A DNA stretch of 28,525 nucleotides. Source: a bacterium (GTDB lineage: Bacteria > JAJVIF01 > JAGGVT01). Positions 7,520 to 14,460 of the stretch are shown here, piece after piece (positions within the stretch are counted from its first letter, which is position 1; the number at the start of each line of letters is the position of its first letter). The notes under the pieces were generated by a model that was given only the letters and a program-made list of their open reading frames with translations, had not been told where the DNA came from and did no database searches. A program made the translations under genes and the position numbers. The stretch lies in contig JAGGVT010000054.1 of assembly GCA_021157815.1 (NCBI GenBank), forward strand, positions 1 to 28,525. Reading direction: 5' to 3'.

Positions 7520-8875
7520 CTAGAGCAGATACACGTTGCCGGGTTTGGCTCCAAGACGTTTCGTGGCGTTTTTAGTATCGAAAATAAGCTGTGATTGGTC
7601 CACGATAAGCTTGTAATCAAAAACGTCATGATCAACTATTAAAATAACCATGTCCTGCTTTCCAAGAAACTCCGCGGTAAGTTCGCATGATTTAAGCCCA
7701 ACCGGATTTGCCAGAAGCGGGTTGTAGTCATCATGCCATTCTCCGACAATAATCTCGGGAACGTACGGGTCGGAATAGCTAATATCAGCGCCGTGATGCA
7801 AAAGCAGTTCCATTATCCTGAACGATGGAGAGTTTCTTGAATCATTGATGTTTTTCTTGAAAGTAACACCGAGAACAAGAATTTTGGAATTTTTAACAAC
7901 CTTGCTTTCCCTGTTCAGAAGGTCGAATATACGCCCCATTATCCAGTCCGGCATTCTTATATTCGTCTCAGCGGCAAGTTCGATAAACTTGGTTGAAAAA
8001 TCGAATTCACGAGCTTTCCACGCAAGATAAAACGGGTCAACCGGAATGCAGTGTCCGCCGACTCCGGGTCCCGGATAGAACGGCATGAATCCGAAAGGCT
8101 TGGTCGCGGCTGCGTCAATAACCTCCCAGATGTTTATATTCATCCGGTGGCACAATGTCGCGAGTTCGAATATCAAAGCGATATTAACGCTTCTGAATGT
8201 ATTCTCCAGGAGTTTCACCATTTCAGCGATTGTTGGTGAACTGACAGTAACCACATTGTCCTTTCCTACAACAGCGCCATATAACCGCCTTGCAATATCC
8301 GTACCTTCCGGCGTGATTCCGCCAACCACTTTTGGAGTGTTTTCGATTGAATATTCATCATTGCCTGGGTCAACTCGCTCGGGAGAAAACACAAGCGTGA
8401 AATCAGTTCCCGCTTTCAACCCGCTTTTTTCAAGGATAGGTTTGACCAGTTCAACAGTTGTTCCCGGATAAGTTGTGCTTTCAAGTATTACGATATGCCC
8501 TTTCTTGAGGTACTTCGCGATATTTATGCTTGCATCCTCAATATAAGAGACATCAGGAGTTTTGTTTTTTGTGAATGGTGTAGGCACGCAAATAAAAATG
8601 GCATCGGCGTCAGCTATAATTGATTTATCCGTTGTGGGAACAAATAATCCTAAATCAACCGATTTCTTCAAGCGTTCATTTGGAATATCGTTTATATGGC
8701 TGATGCCTTTTTTCAAATTTTCAACGGTTTCATCGCGAACATCAAGTCCGTAAACCTGAAAATCATCCTCGCTGAAACTCATTGCAAGCGGCAGTCCGAC
8801 ATAGCCGATTCCGACTATTACGATTTTCGCCGTTTTGTCATCAATTCGTTTTATCATGCCCTTAAAGGCTGACAT
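7520..8875 (-). CDS. UDP-N-acetyl-hexosamine 6-dehydrogenase (WbpA/TviB type)
   Basis: The enzyme oxidises the C6 alcohol of a UDP-HexNAc to a uronic acid using two NAD+. The 451-residue product has the Rossmann motif GIGYVGLP (22-29), ICVPTP (95-100), a Lys221/Asn225 pair in EMVKLLENTFRS, and the catalytic Cys276 in PGVGGHCIPVDPFYL. The segment after the cysteine (AWKAREFDFSTKFIELAAE) resembles the UDP-GlcNAc dehydrogenase WbpA more than the UDP-glucose enzymes. The start ATG at 8875 has GAGG nine bases upstream. It is followed by the WecA-like gene with a two-base gap and preceded by an epimerase, so it likely feeds a HexNAcA-containing glycan. Exact substrate is inferred. Confidence 0.85.
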   Translation of the reverse strand: MSAFKGMIKRIDDKTAKIVIVGIGYVGLPLAMSFSEDDFQVYGLDVRDETVENLKKGISHINDIPNERLKKSVDLGLFVPTTDKSIIADADAIFICVPTPFTKNKTPDVSYIEDASINIAKYLKKGHIVILESTTYPGTTVELVKPILEKSGLKAGTDFTLVFSPERVDPGNDEYSIENTPKVVGGITPEGTDIARRLYGAVVGKDNVVTVSSPTIAEMVKLLENTFRSVNIALIFELATLCHRMNINIWEVIDAAATKPFGFMPFYPGPGVGGHCIPVDPFYLAWKAREFDFSTKFIELAAETNIRMPDWIMGRIFDLLNRESKVVKNSKILVLGVTFKKNINDSRNSPSFRIMELLLHHGADISYSDPYVPEIIVGEWHDDYNPLLANPVGLKSCELTAEFLGKQDMVILIVDHDVFDYKLIVDQSQLIFDTKNATKRLGAKPGNVYLL

Positions 8876-8929
8876 TAAAATCGCCTCGCTGTAATATTTT
8901 CAATTCAGTATCCGATAAAACAAACTCAA

Positions 8930-9009
8930 ACTCAGTAACCCGGCATCCCCTTGCCGGGGTATTGCTCAGGAAAACTCAGTAACCCGGCATCCCTTTGCCG
9001 GGGCATTGC
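8930..9009. repeat. Two copies of GTAACCCGG-type palindromic repeat
   Basis: Direct copies at 8930-8970 and 8974-9009 each read ACTCAGTAACCCGGCATCCC, then a loop and TGCCGGGG followed by ATTGC. The CCCGG/CCGGGG halves form a hairpin. Related copies lie at 10722-10757, 20871-20993 and 24368-24393. They sit between the epimerase stop and the dehydrogenase start and may act as a hairpin in the operon transcript. Confidence 0.8.
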
Positions 9010-9018
9010 AAAAAAAGA

Positions 9019-9996
9019 TCAAACTGTCTTGTAATGCTCCTTAGCCCATTCAACAGTATGTTTCAAGCCATCTCTGATATCAATATTCGCTTCAAATCCA
9101 AGTATATCACGCGCGCGAGATATATCCGGCTGGCGTCTTGGCGTCTCCTGAAAATCCGTCCCGAAAACCTCCTCGAAACTCTTCTGCTCGCGGCCAACCT
9201 TAACACTGACAGCTTCCTCGACAAGGTCAGCCAGTTCGTTGATTGTCTCCTCTTTTGCATTGCCGATGTTGAATACCATGCCTTCGCCTTTTGGATTCTC
9301 AAACGCGAGTCTTGTGCCACGCACGGTATCTTCAATATAAGTAAACGAACGTGTCTGCTCACCATTTCCGAAAATGGTCAACGGTTCGCCCCTTAACGCC
9401 TGGCTGATAAATCGTGCTATTACCGAGCCGTAACCTGATTCATCAATGCGTGGGCCATAGGAATTAAAATACCTGACCGCGACGCATTTCAATCCCATCT
9501 CCTTTTTGTACGCCATTATCAGATGTTCATCCAGCGCTTTTGCAACAGCGTATGACCATCGCGGAATATGAGTCGGGCCGGGTGAACGGATATCATCCTC
9601 TTTTAGCGGAGTCCTGTCGCTCATGCCGTAAACTTCGGATGATGACGCTATCAGAGTTTTCACTTTGCATTTAGCCGCGGTTTTGATAACACTATGCGAA
9701 CCGTGCACATTGGTTATCATTCCATCGAGGGGCCTGTCAACAATGTTCTTCACTCCAACCGCTGCCGCCAGATGATATACGCCGTCAACTTCAGGCACAA
9801 TTTTCTCAAGAAGCGATTCGTTCAGAATTGTATCCTCGAACAGGTTGAAATTGGAATTTGATTCATGATGCGCGATATTCTCACGTTTCCCGGTTGAGAA
9901 ATTGTCGATGACATCCACCTGATGTCCGTCCGCAATCAGTGAATCCACCAGATGTGAACCTATATATCCCGCCCCGCCGGTTACGAGGTAACGCAT
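9019..9996 (-). CDS. NAD-dependent NDP-sugar epimerase/dehydratase (extended SDR)
   Basis: This 325-residue extended short-chain dehydrogenase acts on nucleotide sugars. It has the NAD-binding TGGAGYIGSH (6-15), a SSSEVYG active-site segment (118-124) and the catalytic Tyr149-x3-Lys153 in WSYAVAKALDE. Later motifs VRYFNSYGPR and RSFTYIEDTVRG bind the NDP-sugar. It could be a C4 epimerase acting on the product or substrate of the WbpA-like enzyme, as TviC does with TviB, or a UDP-glucuronate decarboxylase relative. Sequence alone does not separate these. The start at 9996 is chosen because GGAGG lies seven bases upstream; an in-frame start at 10017 would add seven residues without a ribosome site. 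Confidence 0.85.
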   Translation of the reverse strand: MRYLVTGGAGYIGSHLVDSLIADGHQVDVIDNFSTGKRENIAHHESNSNFNLFEDTILNESLLEKIVPEVDGVYHLAAAVGVKNIVDRPLDGMITNVHGSHSVIKTAAKCKVKTLIASSSEVYGMSDRTPLKEDDIRSPGPTHIPRWSYAVAKALDEHLIMAYKKEMGLKCVAVRYFNSYGPRIDESGYGSVIARFISQALRGEPLTIFGNGEQTRSFTYIEDTVRGTRLAFENPKGEGMVFNIGNAKEETINELADLVEEAVSVKVGREQKSFEEVFGTDFQETPRRQPDISRARDILGFEANIDIRDGLKHTVEWAKEHYKTV

Positions 9997-10043
9997 TGAC
10001 AAACCTCCAGCAATCAATTTCCCTCCATGAATAAAAGATAGTG

Positions 10044-10073
10044 ATTATAACATGATACAAGAATAAATTTGAA
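10044..10073 (-). promoter_or_regulatory. Promoter of the minus-strand glycan operon
   Basis: On the minus strand TTCAAA (10068-10073), 18 bases, then TATAAT (10044-10049) preceded by TGT, giving TGTTATAAT, a perfect extended -10. The start point would be near 10037, leaving a leader of about 40 bases before the epimerase ATG. Confidence 0.55.
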
Positions 10074-10164
10074 TGTTCTTTGAATCTCAGTCTGTGAAAA
10101 TGCAACCAAATGCTTTATATTTACGCCTAAATATTTTACGTAACTTTATCTTGAGGTTCTATTT

Positions 10165-10710
10165 ATGGCTGATCATTGTTCATATAAGAAAGTGCGCAAA
10201 TTTGATAATTCCCTTAGGTTGTTGATTCATAATCCACGGAAAGTATTCAAGCCTTATGTCAAACCCGGCATGAGTGTAATGGATTTCGGATGCGGCGCCG
10301 GATTTGCCTCAATCGGCATGGCGAATCTTGTTGGCAGGGATGGCAGGGTTTTGTCTGTTGACATGCAATCTGAAATGCTCGATATGGTAAAAGCTCGTGT
10401 TAAACAGAATGGTCTTGAAGAGATAATAAGCACTCATCAGTGCGATGCCGATTCCCTTAACGTCGATGGCATGTTCGATTTTGTCAACGCTTTCTGGGTG
10501 GTTCACGAGGTTCCCGATTCGAAATCATTTCTGCAGGAGGTTTATTCTCATCTCAATTCGGGCGGGAGATTATTCATCGCGGAACCAATGTATCATGTCA
10601 CAGGAACTGGTTTTAAAAACCTGATAAAAATGGCTGAGGATATTGGTTTCAGCGTTGATTCCAAGCCTCGACTCCTGCTGTGCATGACAGTTGTGCTGAT
10701 TAAGAAATGA
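10165..10710 (+). CDS. Class I SAM-dependent methyltransferase, substrate unknown
   Basis: The 181-residue product has the SAM-binding motif I VMDFGCGAGFASIG (about 38-51), the acidic motif II in GRVLSVDMQ (about 56-64), and a post-core GGRLFIAEP near residue 132. That is a compact class I methyltransferase fold without extra domains. The N-terminal HNPRKVFKPYVKPGM is typical of small UbiE-like or arsenite-methyltransferase-like proteins, but it is too short for UbiE. The CXXXC arsenic-binding cysteines are not evident. It starts with ATG behind TTGAGG, is divergent from the glycan operon and convergent with the metalloprotease gene. The substrate cannot be told. Confidence 0.8.
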   Translation: MADHCSYKKVRKFDNSLRLLIHNPRKVFKPYVKPGMSVMDFGCGAGFASIGMANLVGRDGRVLSVDMQSEMLDMVKARVKQNGLEEIISTHQCDADSLNVDGMFDFVNAFWVVHEVPDSKSFLQEVYSHLNSGGRLFIAEPMYHVTGTGFKNLIKMAEDIGFSVDSKPRLLLCMTVVLIKK

Positions 10711-10721
10711 AACATCCAGGC

Positions 10722-10757
10722 TCGTAACCCGGCGTCCCTTCGCAGGGGTTCCGTTCA
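10722..10757. repeat. Degenerate GTAACCCGG-type repeat
   Basis: CGTAACCCGGCGTCCCTTCG, then CAGGGGTTCCGTTCAG. It belongs to the family at 8930-9009 but its hairpin is damaged. It separates two convergent genes and may have acted as a terminator-like hairpin. Confidence 0.6.
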
Positions 10758-10764
10758 GAATTCG

Positions 10765-11481
10765 CTATTGCCCAATCTTGATATTCATATCCGCGAGTTT
10801 CTCAAGGCACTTGTCACAAAAAAACTCACCACCGGAATCCAGTGTGGCAAGGGAATCATGAAATGCCATCACACATTCGGGGTTGGAACAGTGTGTTAAA
10901 CCGAACGTATGCCCCAATTCGTGGCGCACCAGCTTTCTGATTCGTTCGTGGTAAATCTCACGATGTTGCGCATCTATCAGCTCACCGCCATCTGATGCCG
11001 GCTTGAGCCTGTTTAAACTGACAAGTCCGATAAGCCCGCCCATTGCAGCCTGGCCGAAAATGAAATTGTAACCTTCCGCATAGATATCCTCATTTGTCAG
11101 AGCGATTAAACGAAATGTATCCTTTGGTACTCCTCGTTCATCCGTGATGTAATTCCGAATAAAATCCGCTTTCACCTGTCCAACGCGTCCCTCAGGAAAG
11201 TGAGGTATTTCAATTTGATTGAGGATTTTCACCGGATGCTTTAAATCATGGGCAATCATCTCACTAACTGCCGCGAGAGTGTCATCATCGATATTCCCGA
11301 CAGGCTGAATGTAAATGACATTGCCCAGGCCCGGCGATGGCGGATAAATACCCAATCCGTTTCCCAACATGGAGTTGTTCAGAATACTGTTAAATGCCAG
11401 CCACGCAATGATTAACAACGCCGGCACAAGCACAATCAGCAATCGAATTATCAGCAGTTTGTTTTTCTTTTTCGCATCCAC
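10765..11481 (-). CDS. Archaemetzincin-like zinc metalloprotease with N-terminal membrane anchor
   Basis: The 238-residue product has the archaemetzincin signature. HELGHTFGLTH (187-197) supplies three zinc-binding histidines and the catalytic glutamate. It is followed at once by C198, then C203, M205, C222 and C225, a second, cysteine-based zinc site. Archaemetzincins are known from archaea and vertebrates and, more patchily, bacteria; substrates are poorly known. Here residues 8-34 form a strong hydrophobic segment after a lysine-rich start, so the enzyme is probably anchored with its catalytic domain outside the cytoplasm. The start is GTG at 11481 without a ribosome site. An extended -10 lies only 11 bases upstream, so the leader would be about five bases. 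Confidence 0.85.
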   Translation of the reverse strand: MDAKKKNKLLIIRLLIVLVPALLIIAWLAFNSILNNSMLGNGLGIYPPSPGLGNVIYIQPVGNIDDDTLAAVSEMIAHDLKHPVKILNQIEIPHFPEGRVGQVKADFIRNYITDERGVPKDTFRLIALTNEDIYAEGYNFIFGQAAMGGLIGLVSLNRLKPASDGGELIDAQHREIYHERIRKLVRHELGHTFGLTHCSNPECVMAFHDSLATLDSGGEFFCDKCLEKLADMNIKIGQ

Positions 11482-11492
11482 GATTCATGAAT

Positions 11493-11501
11493 ATTATAAC
11501 A
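11493..11501 (-). promoter_or_regulatory. Extended -10 promoter just upstream of the metalloprotease gene
   Basis: TGTTATAAT on the minus strand, a perfect extended -10 with no good -35. The start point would fall around 11485, giving a nearly leaderless message for the GTG at 11481. Confidence 0.45.
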
Positions 11502-11514
11502 GCCTATTAAGTGC

Positions 11515-11543
11515 TTGACCTGAGCATTTGGCTGGATTAATTT
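11515..11543 (+). promoter_or_regulatory. Candidate promoter of mqnC
   Basis: TTGACC, 17 bases, TAATTT. This matches the TTGACA-N17-TAATAT style seen at other genes here. The start point would be near 11550, some 30 bases before the mqnC ATG. Confidence 0.4.
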
Positions 11544-11579
11544 TACTTTGTGTAGAATCACGTTTAAGATTCTTGAACA

Positions 11580-12602
11580 ATGCGAAGAATATCTTTTAAT
11601 AAGACTCTGGATTTAATCGAAAATGCCTCGCTTCACGAGCTGGGGCAAATCGCGAATTCAATTCGCTTTGAGATGCATCCTGACGATACCGTTACTTACG
11701 TTTCCGACCGCAATATCAATTATACAAACATCTGTGTTTCAGGATGCCTTTTCTGCGCGTTTTACGCACGTGATGAAAACACCGGCTGGATTTTATCCGA
11801 ATCCGAGATTCATGAAAAAATCGCGGAGGCGCAGAATGCAGGCGCGACGCAGATTCTTCTCCAGGGCGGACTTAACCCATCGCTGAAAATCGAATTCCAT
11901 GAGGAGATGATTCGCAGCATAAAAAAGAAATTCAAAATACACCTGCACGCTTTCAGCCCTCCTGAGATTGTCCACATTGCGAATATCAGCGGAATCTCCA
12001 CACTCGATGTTCTCAACCGCCTTATTGATGCCGGCATGGATTCAATCCCCGGAGGCGGCGCGGAAATCCTTGTGGATGACATTCGAAAAAAAGTGTCGCC
12101 AAACAAATGCTCATCGGATGAATGGCTCGATATCATGCGCGAGGCTCATTCGCTCGGACTCAAAACCACGGCGACAATGATGTTCGGAATCGGTGAGAAT
12201 AACAGGCAGCGGATTGAGCACCTTCAGAAAATTCGCGACCTTCAGGATGAAACCGGCGGATTCACGGCGTTTATCGCGTGGACATTTCAACCATCAAACA
12301 CAGCTCTTTCTGAAATGGAATCCCCCGGCGGTATTGAATATCTTAGGATGCTGGCAGTGTCTCGAATATTTCTGGACAACGTGGAAAACATACAGGCGTC
12401 ATGGGTTACACAGGGAGAAAAAATTGGCCAGATTGCGCTTTTCTTTGGCGCGAATGACATGGGCGGCACTATGATGGAGGAAAATGTGGTACGCGCGGCT
12501 GGTTGCGAAATCAATCTGACTGAAACGCGCCTTGTGGAAATAATCAAACGCGCCGGCTTTGTCCCCAAAAAACGAAACACACTGTATGAGATTCTTGAAT
12601 AG
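11580..12602 (+). CDS. mqnC: Cyclic dehypoxanthinyl futalosine synthase MqnC (radical SAM)
   Basis: MqnC is the radical SAM enzyme that cyclises dehypoxanthine futalosine in the futalosine pathway to menaquinone. The 340-residue product has the CX3CX2C iron-sulfur motif in CVSGCLFCAFYA (C52, C56, C59). Further family motifs are VSDRNINYTN (41-50), ATQILLQGGLNP, SIPGGGAEIL and FIAWTFQPSNT. These last motifs separate MqnC from its relatives MqnE and the F420 enzymes CofG/CofH. The ATG at 11580 is the natural start, although no clear ribosome site precedes it. No other mqn gene is in the window, so the pathway genes must be scattered. A hairpin follows 25 bases after the stop. Confidence 0.92.
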   Translation: MRRISFNKTLDLIENASLHELGQIANSIRFEMHPDDTVTYVSDRNINYTNICVSGCLFCAFYARDENTGWILSESEIHEKIAEAQNAGATQILLQGGLNPSLKIEFHEEMIRSIKKKFKIHLHAFSPPEIVHIANISGISTLDVLNRLIDAGMDSIPGGGAEILVDDIRKKVSPNKCSSDEWLDIMREAHSLGLKTTATMMFGIGENNRQRIEHLQKIRDLQDETGGFTAFIAWTFQPSNTALSEMESPGGIEYLRMLAVSRIFLDNVENIQASWVTQGEKIGQIALFFGANDMGGTMMEENVVRAAGCEINLTETRLVEIIKRAGFVPKKRNTLYEILE

Positions 12603-12626
12603 CTGGATATATGAAAAATAAAACAA

Positions 12627-12654
12627 ACAAGGTCCCGATTTCTCGGAACCTTGT
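12627..12654 (+). terminator. Hairpin after mqnC
   Basis: ACAAGGTCCCGA, TTTC, TCGGAACCTTGT forms a 12-bp stem with one mismatch and a four-base loop. A strong T-run is missing, so it may be a weak terminator or a message-stabilising hairpin. Confidence 0.55.
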
Positions 12655-12696
12655 ATCCCTCCCCACATAGCCATCAGAAACTAGTCGAGGTTTTAC

Positions 12697-12725
12697 ATCT
12701 TAAAAAAACTGAGTTTTTTAAAGAT
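12697..12725. repeat. AT-rich hairpin in the mqnC-downstream gap
   Basis: ATCTTAAAAAAACT and AGTTTTTTAAAGAT face each other across one base, a 14-bp inverted repeat with one mismatch. Its A-run and T-run arms suit a bidirectional terminator, but no gene is known to end into it from the right. Confidence 0.5.
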
Positions 12726-13044
12726 CTCCTTTCGCTAGTCTTAATCTACATGTATATATAACTAACAAACTCCATGCCAGTTTGGACTTATTTTGAAATA
12801 TTTGGGAGATAATCCAGCCATTTCAAGATGAATGTCGCGAACGCTGATTCAATGCGGTTCAGGAGACAAATGCCAATTAGTATTCAGGATATTTTTTTAA
12901 GATTGTCGAAATGCGCTATTCTCGATAGTCGCTCAAAATATCAAAAAGCTAATCTTCGATATCAAAAAGTTAATATTTGGAAAGCATCCAGCGTATGCGA
13001 TTTAACATTATTGTTAACATAATTGTTAATTAGCCGCCCATATC
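12726..13044. other. AT-rich gap without a supported gene
   Basis: I see no credible gene here. It holds a direct repeat ATATCAAAAAGYTAAT at 12938-12953 and 12959-12974 (21-bp period). It also holds overlapping inverted half-sites TTAACA-N4-TGTTAACA-N4-TGTTAA at 13002-13029 (12-bp period), which look like a regulator-binding array. A 64-codon frame here has no ribosome site or recognisable content. Confidence 0.5.
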
Positions 13045-13148
13045 GCCGGGAGCTTCGGCACCCTTGCCGGAAACCTGAGTGCGTTAGCACTCCTGTAAAA
13101 AACCGGGGCTTACGTTCCTTTGCCGGCAAGGATGCCGACGCTCCCGGC
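13045..13148. repeat. 104-bp nested palindromic element
   Basis: The arms 13045-13070 and 13123-13148 are inverted repeats of 26 bp with two mismatches. Each begins or ends in GCCGGGAGC and carries TTGCCGG at its inner edge. A second perfect hairpin GAGTGC-GTTA-GCACTC sits inside at 13077-13092. The structure is that of a REP- or MITE-like element, and no coding frame is supported within it. Confidence 0.8.
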
Positions 13149-13366
13149 ACGGTTGATAAAGGCATTCCCGATTAAAACCCATGTCCTGAAACCGAGCCCC
13201 GAACGTTAGTGAGGGGTAGGTACGACAATAGATGAGCTTGAATAACCATCGGAAAACATTTCCCGACAGGCTCTCACATTCGAGCCTTGGATAATTCTTC
13301 GAAGTACCACACATGGAAATTCGAAAATTAAATCATATTAAGAATGATGATTTGATGTGATCGTGA
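13149..13366. other. Gap right of the nested palindrome
   Basis: No gene is supported. It includes the hairpin GGCTC-N8-GAGCC at 13270-13287 and the segment CCCCGAACGTTAGTGAGGGG at 13196-13215, whose CCCC/GGGG ends can pair. These look like remains of further palindromic repeats. Confidence 0.4.
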
Positions 13367-13372
13367 TATAAT
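13364..13372 (+). promoter_or_regulatory. Extended -10 promoter upstream of the coiled-coil membrane gene
   Basis: TGATATAAT is a perfect extended -10 with a weak -35. The start point would be near 13379, leaving a leader of about 94 bases to the GTG at 13473. Confidence 0.45.
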
Positions 13373-13472
13373 TTTAACCCCTTTTTAACGGGAGTATGTT
13401 CATGAACCATAGGGGATGATTTGATACTCTTATTAGAGATATGTTTCGCCGATATTTCAAGGAGAATGAACT

Positions 13473-13949
13473 GTGGAAATTTTTCAGACAATACTTATTG
13501 CAGTGATTGCAATTCTTCTCTTGTTATGCCTGATTATATTAAATGGCATGGCGAAGCAGCTCGCGTCAACTTTCAAGAACATTGAGGAGAAGCTTAATCC
13601 GGCGATAGACAACATTCGTGATGCGAGCGAGAAACTCATTCCCCTGATTGATACTGTCAAAAACAAGTCGGATGAAATTGAAAAGGTTCTTGATGCTCTG
13701 CCTGAAACGATTGAGAATCACAGGGAGATTTCAGCGCAAATCAGGTCTCTTGCCGAGGAAATAGGTTTGCAGACTCCTGAGATTAGACGGTCGCTTCAGA
13801 ATTTCACACACACCGCGGGGTATATTAAAGGGCAGGCGGATGAACTCAGCGGGAAAGTCGCGCCGACAATTAACAAGATTTCAGGAATAATACAGGCGTT
13901 TACAGAAGGATTTAAAATTTTTTCATCATATAAAAAGAAACGTAAATAA
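13473..13949 (+). CDS. Membrane-anchored coiled-coil protein (DUF948-like)
   Basis: The 158-residue product has one N-terminal membrane segment (about 4-24, ILIAVIAILLLLCLIIL) and then long amphipathic helices rich in E, K, I and L. Repeating spacing such as NPAIDNIRDASEKLIPLIDT resembles DUF948 proteins. The tail is basic (YKKKRK). It starts with GTG behind AAGGAG eight bases upstream. The next gene encodes a YtxH-like protein, and DUF948 and YtxH genes are often neighbours in other bacteria, which supports the call. Function is unknown; envelope stress association is inferred from that pairing. Confidence 0.65.
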   Translation: MEIFQTILIAVIAILLLLCLIILNGMAKQLASTFKNIEEKLNPAIDNIRDASEKLIPLIDTVKNKSDEIEKVLDALPETIENHREISAQIRSLAEEIGLQTPEIRRSLQNFTHTAGYIKGQADELSGKVAPTINKISGIIQAFTEGFKIFSSYKKKRK

Positions 13950-13994
13950 GTGCCGAAGCAGGCACATATCATCAATCTAAGGAGGATTGTTGAA

Positions 13995-14297
13995 ATGGCT
14001 GAAGAAGAAATCACTGTTGTTGAAGAAGATGAGGATACACCGACCGATGTTATCAAGTGGATTAGCGCCGGTTTTGGCGTGGGTCTTCTGGTTGGCGGAA
14101 TTGTTGGGCTTCTGCTTGCCCCGAAAACAGGCAAGGACAGCCGTAAACAACTCAAGTCGTTCACCGGTGAACTCAGCGAGCGAACACAGAAACTTGCAAA
14201 AGACCTTGGCGAGAAAGTCGACTCTACAAAAGATGTCCTGACTGAATCCGTCAAAGCCGGAAAAGCCAAATACGATGAATTAACCGGTGATGATTAG
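13995..14297 (+). CDS. YtxH-domain-like small membrane protein
   Basis: This 100-residue protein has an acidic N-terminus, a glycine-zipper membrane segment (GVGLLVGGIVGLLLAPKTG, about 33-51) and a charged helical tail. The hydrophobic glycine-rich segment ending in LLLAPKTGKDSR is the hallmark of YtxH proteins, which are linked to general stress in Bacillus. The ATG at 13995 is preferred because AAGGAGG lies nine bases upstream. A GTG at 13950, right after the upstream stop, would add 15 residues without a ribosome site. It forms an operon with the preceding gene. Molecular function is unknown. Confidence 0.75.
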   Translation: MAEEEITVVEEDEDTPTDVIKWISAGFGVGLLVGGIVGLLLAPKTGKDSRKQLKSFTGELSERTQKLAKDLGEKVDSTKDVLTESVKAGKAKYDELTGDD

Positions 14298-14361
14298 TAA
14301 TCGTTGAAGGCGGATATCTATTTTTAAAAGTATTTCTCCCACACAGGGGGATTATTTTTTC

Positions 14362-14390
14362 TTGACAAGCAAACATTTGTTCAGTATAAT
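14362..14390 (+). promoter_or_regulatory. Consensus sigma70 promoter of dinB with embedded LexA-like box
   Basis: TTGACA (14362-14367), exactly 17 bases, TATAAT (14385-14390): a perfect sigma70 promoter. Between them AAACATTTGTTC (14371-14382) matches the GAAC-N4-GTTC core of the Gram-positive-type LexA operator except for one base. A repressor there would block RNA polymerase, as expected for a DNA-damage-induced polymerase. It also shows that translation cannot start upstream of it. Confidence 0.8.
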
Positions 14391-14460
14391 TAAGGCGGTA
14401 CCGTTATCGCTTTTCCAAAATAACGCAAAAGGAAAAAAGGAAAAAGGAAAGGGAACACCG

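Noticed and set aside
12828-13022. 64-codon plus-strand frame in the gap after mqnC
   Set aside because: AT-rich, contains the direct-repeat and operator-like arrays, and has no ribosome site.
14330-14360. Terminator after the YtxH-like gene
   Set aside because: CTCCC and GGGGG before a T-run can pair only over five bases with a wobble, too weak to list with confidence.
14362-14460. Possible 33-residue N-terminal extension of DinB
   Set aside because: It overlaps the perfect promoter and the extra residues are not part of the Y-family fold.
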